This document shows, piece after piece, positions 16,650 to 17,242 of a DNA stretch of 17,242 nt. This stretch comes from Lysobacterales bacterium. Its GTDB lineage: Bacteria > Pseudomonadota > Gammaproteobacteria > Xanthomonadales > Xanthomonadaceae. The DNA lies in NCBI GenBank assembly GCA_015655035.1, contig JAATFS010000082.1, positions 1-17,242 of the forward strand, written 5' to 3'. Every line of letters starts with the position of its first letter. Position 1 is the stretch's first letter. The notes below the pieces were generated by a model. It was not told the origin of the DNA. It searched no databases and saw only the letters and a list, made by a program, of their open reading frames with translations. Made by a program: the position numbers and the translations under genes.

Positions 16650-17242
16650 TCAGGCAGCGTCCAGCGCGGCCCGCAACGGCGCCAGAAACGCCTCGACCCG
16701 GTCGCAGGCACTACGGGTGTCCGACGCCTGTGCCAGTGCATCGACCAGAGCGCTGCCCACCACCACGCCATCGGCATCGCCTGCCATCGCGGCGGCGCTG
16801 GCGGCGTCGCGGATACCGAAGCCCGCAACGACCGGCGCACCGGCATACCCGCGCAGTTGGCGCAGGCGATCACTTGCCGCCCGCGTATCGAGCCGGTCGG
16901 AGGCACCGGTCACGCCGGCAAAACTGACGTAGTACAGATAGCCCTGTGCCGCCTCGGCCAGCATGGCCAAGCGCTCATCGCTGGTGGTCGGCGATGCCAG
17001 CATGATCAGCGCCAGGCCGGCTGCGGTAAAGATTTCGCGGGTCTCGGCGGCCTCTTCCGGCGGCAGGTCCACCAGCAGCACGCCATCGACGCCGGCGGCG
17101 ACCGCCGCGTCGGCGAAGCGCTGGGTGCCATGAATCTCCACCGGGTTCAGGTAGCCCATCAGCACCACCGGGGTCGCCGTGTCGTCACGCCGGAATTCGT
17201 GCACCGCTTCCAGCACATAGCTCAGCCCTGCGCCACGCGACA
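16650..17242 (-). CDS. trpA: Tryptophan synthase alpha chain (partial, 5' end outside window)
   Basis: Cleaves indole-3-glycerol phosphate to indole and glyceraldehyde 3-phosphate; indole passes to TrpB. About 196 C-terminal residues are present of a usual total near 268, so roughly 70, including the catalytic Glu49 (and probably Asp60) region, lie beyond the right edge. Visible family blocks in order: GLSYVLEAVHEFR, PVVLMGYLNPVEIHG, GVDGVLLVDLPPEE, LIMLASPTTSDERL, YLYYVSFAGVTGA (loop 6), VVAGFGIRDA and DGVVVGSALVDAL (phosphate site). It ends in TGA at 16652-16650. In this family trpA usually follows trpB, which would be to the right. Downstream is accD after the repeat-rich gap. Confidence 0.96.
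   Translation of the reverse strand, partial: SRGAGLSYVLEAVHEFRRDDTATPVVLMGYLNPVEIHGTQRFADAAVAAGVDGVLLVDLPPEEAAETREIFTAAGLALIMLASPTTSDERLAMLAEAAQGYLYYVSFAGVTGASDRLDTRAASDRLRQLRGYAGAPVVAGFGIRDAASAAAMAGDADGVVVGSALVDALAQASDTRSACDRVEAFLAPLRAALDAA

Overview
The window is an ordinary, dense, GC-rich proteobacterial chromosome segment. Protein content and gene order point to the family Xanthomonadaceae, probably Xanthomonas or a close relative. The clues are a separate NuoC with a long internal insertion, a typical Xanthomonas-like 251-residue TpiA, and the run tpiA, secG, tRNA-Leu, nuoA onward. This assignment rests on my memory of the families, not on a search. Every gene except one lies on the minus strand.

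Read in the direction of transcription (high to low coordinates), the layout is as follows. The 3' part of trpA runs off the right edge. A 183-base gap rich in inverted repeats follows, then accD and glmM, which overlap by the four bases ATGA. Next come an orphan iron/2-oxoglutarate-type oxygenase gene on the minus strand and a short-chain dehydrogenase gene on the plus strand; these two converge. Then come tpiA, secG, a tRNA-Leu with anticodon GAG, and the respiratory complex I operon nuoA-B-C-D-E-F-G-H-I-J-K-L, with nuoL cut by the left edge.

The main functional block is the complete peripheral arm of NADH:quinone oxidoreductase. NuoE, F and G form the NADH/electron-input module, and NuoB, C, D and I form the connecting quinone module. 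Membrane subunits A, H, J and K are complete and L is partial; M and N must lie beyond the left edge. All expected cofactor ligands are visible: FMN/NADH motifs in F, 2Fe-2S ligands in E and G, the 4Fe-4S ligands, and the N2 ligands in NuoB. The extra N7 cluster ligands of NuoG are absent. Most junctions are ATGA overlaps or gaps of a few bases, so translation is probably coupled.

The remaining genes are mostly essential housekeeping: tryptophan synthesis, malonyl-CoA synthesis, amino-sugar supply for the cell wall, glycolysis, protein secretion and a tRNA. The two accessory genes are the oxygenase and the dehydrogenase between glmM and tpiA. No gap without a gene exceeds 300 bases; the largest are 16467-16649 and 10758-10863. 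I see no mobile element, CRISPR array, phage or defence gene, and no convincing undescribed system. The most interesting points are a perfect hairpin at the predicted 5' end of the nuo message, the structured accD leader, the accD-glmM overlap, and a dehydrogenase that lacks the usual catalytic Asn.
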